NCBI RefSeq assembly: GCF_023343835.1
Contig: NC_064437.1
Span: 53,270,972-53,334,971 of the forward strand
Direction of reading: 5' to 3'
Length of the DNA stretch: 64,000 nt
Origin: Lagopus muta
Taxonomy: Eukaryota > Chordata > Aves > Galliformes > Phasianidae
In this document: piece after piece, positions 58,931 to 64,000 of the stretch
How positions within the stretch are numbered: the stretch's first letter is position 1
Layout of the letters: every line of letters begins with the position of its first letter
Made by a program: the position numbers and the translations under genes
Notes under the pieces: model-generated
Seen by the model: the letters and a program-made list of their open reading frames with translations, nothing else
Database searches by the model: none
What the model was told of the DNA's origin: nothing

Positions 58931-61900
58931 TAAAGGAAAAGATGAGTACCTAAATCTGCCTGTAATTACAACTAAAATGTATGGATTTACTCATTTTACT
59001 GGAAGAAAACACAAAACACAAAACAATACTTCTTCTCACGTGTTGAAACACTGCGTTTAGAGAGCAGATAAAAACATTATCCAGTTAGGGTTTGGAATGT
59101 GTGAATTCCTAACTGCTCTGGAGAAAAGAATTCTTGTTCTTTGATACCCACCTGCCCTGCCAGCAATTCTCTGAAATACCAAAAATACCATCATTTGAAA
59201 ATATTCCTAACTATTCACCGCTTCCATCTCATTGTATAGCACAAAGCCACCTAAATTTCAGCCTCTCCAGCAGAGCTGGACAGATTTTCTTCAGATGGAA
59301 AAAGGTGGTAATTAGCCGCCATTTGTAGCAAGCAATTTCTACTACTTCAGAGTCAAGTCTCGGAACATGGAGTACACACCACCCGTACTGAACTCTGCAG
59401 CTCAGGGTTTTCAACCTCCCTCTTCTCCCCACAGAGCTGTGTGTGTGTTCAGTAGGACTGTGTAAGACAAGGGCTATGACTGATTGACCCTATTTCATTC
59501 GGTCATCCCACGGACTGCACTGCAAGTGAATAACAAACCCAGTATTGGGCAGCAGGAAGACATTCTCTTGGGACATCTTTTTATATAGAGAAACCTCTAT
59601 AAAAGGGGCTGTGGGAATGACATCCTTGGTGTGAAAGACTGAAGTTTTCCTAGCAAAGTCCGCAGCTGGCAACAGCCAGGCAAAAAATCATTACCAATGG
59701 ACTGCGCTGAACATTGGTCTTGGGGGACTCCGGTCATTTCTGCTGCAGTTAAGCTGCCTGCAAAACAGACACCCCCGTAAAAGTGCTGGATTTAGACAGC
59801 AGAGAGCTGTTGTGTTCTACAAGCCTGATGTGGTTAATTTCTCTTGTTTGTTTGTTGGGAAGTTCATCCCACAACAGGCTGTCTCCAGCTTTTAATTTGA
59901 GAAATTGTAAGACGGAGCAGCAGAGTAGGCAGGTGAAGTACAAAGACAAAAGGGGCTGCTCCTCCTGGTGTGGGGCTGCAGCAGGCTCTGCCCCTGCCTT
60001 GACAAGCTTCCAGCAGCCTCCAGCCCCCACTTACCTCTAAAACGTCGGCCTGGGACATCAAATAGATGTTGCAAAACCCACAAAAACAAGTAACAGATCC
60101 TGTGTGCCTAAAATCAGATGGCTTCGGTGGGCCAAAGCAACTCACCTTGTTTGGGTCCCAAGTAAAAACAGCCTCTGAGGTAGGAAAGAACAAATTAAAA
60201 AGCCCACTGACCAACACTTGTAACTTGAAGACAAACTCTGCACTTACGTTATGGATCTGCTAAGAAAAGCATTCTATGTGTTTGTATGTCTGAATTAGCA
60301 GACAGGAGTACAACGTGTTTTTAGGTGTGTGTGTCCTACTTCAGCCACATTCTGACCATATAAACCTGAGACATCATCAGTGTCCCTGCCTGCTCAAGTC
60401 TCCCATCGAAAAAAGCACACCCAAGGTCACCATAGCATGCCCAGGGATCCCATGGTCCATACACCAAGGACCACAAAGACTGTGCAGGCCAGGAATACCC
60501 CAGCTCTGCAGGATTCAAAATCCTGCGATCGCCCTGTCCATCTGCAGCTAAGGGTAAGAAGAAGATTCCAAAATTTCAATTTGAAGATTCCTGAAAATCC
60601 ACTGAGGAGCTCGGTGAAAAAGGTCTGTTATTAAAAAAAGCAACGACACAACAATGACATCAAGCATCTGTATCATTAAAACACTGGGGAGGTACCGGTT
60701 ACAAGCAGCAAGAGAATTCATTTAGCTTTCTAATAAACCCTGATGACTCAACCATTCTGTTCAGCTGCAGTTCATGACAAATCAGATTCTATTTCCTGCA
60801 GCACACAATGGTCTCTTCTTCAATGGTTCCTTTTCCAGGCACAACAGCAGACCTAACCTGAAGAAGTGAGCACCGACCTACAAGCAGGACACACTGCTAT
60901 GTTAAACAGGCATCCAAGTGCCACGTTAGTGCTTATGCTTTTTATAAGCTTCACTTGCCGAAGTGGCGAAGAATAAGCAGTGGTAGCCCATCATCACAGG
61001 TGAAAGCTGTGTACAATGAAGGTGCAGGCTCCACTGTGCCTCAGCTAGCTCCAGCTTCCCCAGTGGCAACTCCTCTGCAAGAGCCACCAAGATGTTCTGC
61101 ACTGGTGTGCCCAAGCCTGTGAGCTGTGCTGGGAAACCCAGAGGACTGGCTGCCTCGGGTTGGTACTGCCTCAAGGATCTACGTACCGTGCTCCTCTGCA
61201 GCCCATAATTACAAGAGCCTTTCTCCAAATGGCTACATTTCACACAAAGCATATTTGTATGCCCTGAGAAGTAGAATAGGGCTAGTATATGAAAGGAATT
61301 CAATCTAACTAATGGTTTGCAACTACAGGAAGGTGCCATATTTCAACAAGATAAATAAAGCCTAGATAAATCTCCTACTCTGCATAGTAGACACAACGGC
61401 CATGCTATATTACAGCTGTAACCCACATATGACAACCAAAGTTATTTTTGGTTTTGATCAGTAGAGGGGACTAAGAAACCTTCTAAAGCACAACAGTAAG
61501 GATCAGCACAGTTCTCTGATGGTGTTACAGGCACAATATTTCACAGCCCACAGTAATGGTCAGAACCCGTAGCAGCGGTCAAAACCTAGTAATAATCATT
61601 TTTTTTTTAATTAAAAAAGTCCCCATAACATCTTCTAATCATTGCAGAGGACTTTGTTAAGGCACTTTCCACAGCATGGGTGAATTTAGTTTACACATTT
61701 CTTGATGTAAGAAGACAACTCTTTTAAGAAAAAGAGAAAGACAGAATATCATGTGTGGCTTAAATGATCCCAGCAAGGTTTGGGACCTTCTCAACCTTCC
61801 AGACGTCCTCAAGCTGGAGTTCCAACACGACCAAGAGATGAGGTCAGCACTGAGCATCTCTCCAGACCAAATGAAGGGACCTTCCTTGGACAACTCAGTA

Positions 61901-62439
61901 CCAAGGGTCCATGCTGGGCTTTTCCCCCTTCCTCCATACAGGGACTGCAGCTCCGACCTGGACAGGTGGCTCCTACTGTTCATTGGCAGCTGCAGTATCC
62001 CCCCCCCAGCTGCTTGTGTTGCTGGCCACGGTTAAGTCGCTGATCAAGATAGAGCCACCTTAACAGGAATTTTGGATGGGTCTTAGTGAAGGGGAGGAAA
62101 AAAGAGGACATAATGTTTAATTATAAGAAATGATTGAAATAGGCACAGACATACCCCGGGTGCCTCTGCACTGCAGCAAGCTCTAAACTTGTTATCGTTA
62201 ATGGTTTAAATTTCACTGTGCTAATCATTTCAGGACACAAGCCTTTCTTGATAATCTAATGAATTATTCCAACATCCTTCAGCAAAAAAAATCCTCCATG
62301 ACAGCACTAATTACAAGACGTTTTCCCAGTGCTTATGTAAAATATGACAGAGCAGCAGCTTAGGGAATTGCAGAAAACTGCTTCTAATTTCCACTGAGAA
62401 ACTGACAAACACCTCTCTTTCATCTCTCCCAGCTCTCAA

Positions 62440-62760
62440 GTAAGATTTAACTTTCTCATTTAGTTAATTACCGAGTGAGGATCATCATTTTCCCGGATCG
62501 GAGCGGCACAGAGCCTTTATCGTGTTAACTTGTGAACTTGATCGATGGCTGCTGCTAAAACTTAATAACTTCACCCCCTGGCAAATTGTAAGATAAATAT
62601 AATAGGAGAAACTCTGACAGTAAAAACCTGCCAGAAATGAGCGCTGTGTTTATGTTTCTTTGCAGGCAGCAAAAAAACAACCGACAGCTTATTACTGGGT
62701 GCGTGTTACTTATATTTAAAAGACTCCAGGCAGTTAACTTTCTGCGTACTGTTCAAACTT
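62440..62760. promoter_or_regulatory. Candidate enhancer in BTRC intron, block H
   Basis: Complex sequence of mixed GC/AT content: AGTTAATTACCGAGTG, TCCCGGATCGGAGCGG, TTATCGTGTTAACTTG, TTGATCGATGG, AACTTAATAACTTC and CTTATTACTGGG. Local CpGs are preserved within an AT-rich intron, and homeodomain cores recur. No frame with family features. This is the most CNE-like stretch in the BTRC part of the window. Confidence 0.5.
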
Positions 62761-64000
62761 CACTCACAAGATAAAAGACACTGGGGGGGAAAACGAGCAA
62801 TGGGATGACAAAGAAAAGTACCGTGCAGGTGTACGGCTACAACAGGGGGAGATGGTAACTTTGCAGTGAAAGCAAAGCCACACCAGTGTACACATCCTGA
62901 ACGTTCCTCACAATTAACTCCATTAAAAAACCACAGTGGTGAAACCAGACATGAAACCTGTAGTTGCGGCAGCAGCACAAAGATCAGGAATTCTGCAGCA
63001 TGCTGGAAGCTGTGTGAGAAAAGCAGGGGATTCAAAAGTCCAAGTGGTGGAGAGATGTTTTGAGGTGATGCCTGCAAAGCTGCTTGCAGCCCCAGAACAC
63101 TGCACAGCTCCTTCAAAGCCACTCAGTAGATGTGAAGCTGCTCCTGCCCGTAGCACTCAGCCACCCCAACGGAGCAACGTAGCAAAAGCACTGAAATGGA
63201 GCTGAGAACCTCTGCCAGTTCTCCATCCTACAAGGCAGAGCCAGTATTTCAGAGTCCTGTTGAAGGGGGCTGTTTGCACGCCTGAAGGCAGTAACAGCAT
63301 AATTAACAGGACACAGGTTCAGTTTCTATGGCTGGCTTCTTTCTTTTTAGGTTCATAATTGCCAAATGCTGCAGAACAGATTCCCAGATCGCCAAGGCTA
63401 AGCAAAGAGGATGGAAGTCGTAGCTCCTTAATGCAGCTCCCTATGGCAGTGCTGCCTTGTTTTAGGAAATGGGGTGGGGGTCTCCCCATAAGGAGCAGGA
63501 CCTCTCCTGCCACAGCACCCGTATGGCACAAGAAGAACAGCAGCTCCTTTTAAAAAAGCTCACTTTTCTCCTTTGCAGAGCAAATCTGCTTTTCTGATGT
63601 TCGACTTGACAGAAAAGCTACAATCCTAGGTCATTTAACAACTCACTCCATTTACTTTTATCTTAAAAGCTCACTTTAGAATCTACCCGTTTCCGTCTGC
63701 CTCCATCTCGCACAACAGACTCTGCGAGGTTAACCATGGGTTTAGCGCACACACGGACGGAGTCGCTCAGTACTGAATTAGCTTCCACGCTGCACAGCTC
63801 ACCACAACATTCTGAAAAACGATCAGAACTCAGAAGCAGATGATCATCAATCACATCTGAGAGTCAAAAGAAAGCACCATGAAAGAAAGCGCAGCATCGT
63901 GAGCGTTCATTTTCAAGTGAAAATTCAAAATACAGGCTCACACTGAAATTAGCAGCCCCCTGGACACTTAAGGACCTCACAGTTCTGCCAGTTCGTGACT

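Larger units (their letters stand above)
57838..64000 (-). other. BTRC intron running off the window
   Basis: From the dimerisation-domain exon to the window end there is no match to the human N-terminal segments (residues 1-108, including the KIIPEKNSLRQTY and LNQETVCLAST stretches) on the minus strand, so this is intron. It contains two enhancer-like blocks described separately and no recognised repeat. Confidence 0.7.

Noticed and set aside
60020..60075. Possible extra BTRC exon on the minus strand (acceptor-like GTCCCAG, donor-like GAG|GTAAGTGG)
   Set aside because: The enclosed coding would be about 15 bases and matches no known beta-TrCP sequence. The sites are consistent with chance, though RNA-seq could overturn this.

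Overview
The window is vertebrate nuclear DNA, almost certainly from a bird, probably chicken or a close galliform. Introns are short, every interspersed repeat I can name is a CR1 LINE fragment, and no Alu- or L1-type element is visible. The gene order matches the BTRC-POLL-DPCD block that in human lies at 10q24, inside the SHFM3 / FGF8-LBX1 regulatory neighbourhood (chromosome 6 in chicken, from memory). The only protein genes I can support are four spliced ones. Gene structures were built by eye from split reading frames, GT/AG junctions, phase agreement and known family sequences.

Layout. 1-5132: the first four coding exons of DPCD (minus strand); its 3' exons lie left of the window. About 4840-5360: a CpG-rich bidirectional promoter shared by DPCD and POLL. 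5537-14542: complete POLL (DNA polymerase lambda, plus strand, 8 coding exons, 575 codons), with its 3' UTR reaching about 15975. About 15976-22815: intergenic DNA with several AT-rich, homeodomain-motif-rich blocks that look like conserved non-coding elements, plus a minisatellite, an A-rich tract and CR1 fragments. 23037-26900: a complete compact 12-exon SLC2A (GLUT) class II transporter gene on the minus strand (533 codons). About 26901-29600: more enhancer-like blocks and a tandem CR1 tail. 35746-57837: ten 3' coding exons of BTRC (beta-TrCP1, minus strand), covering human residues 109-605. BTRC 3' UTR lies below 35746, and the rest of the window (57838-64000) is intron of BTRC, whose N-terminal exons lie beyond 64000.

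The genes do not form a single pathway. DPCD is a ciliary/R2TP-linked factor, POLL a gap-filling repair polymerase, the SLC2A gene a membrane hexose-type carrier and BTRC the substrate receptor of the SCF ubiquitin ligase. Two things here deserve follow-up. One is the class II SLC2A gene sitting between POLL and BTRC, a position where the human locus has none. The other is the dense set of candidate developmental enhancers around it, possibly serving FGF8 or LBX1. I found no prokaryote-like system, CRISPR array, intact mobile element, tRNA or rRNA. Conservation claims for non-coding blocks are inferences from base composition and motif content, because no alignment could be run.
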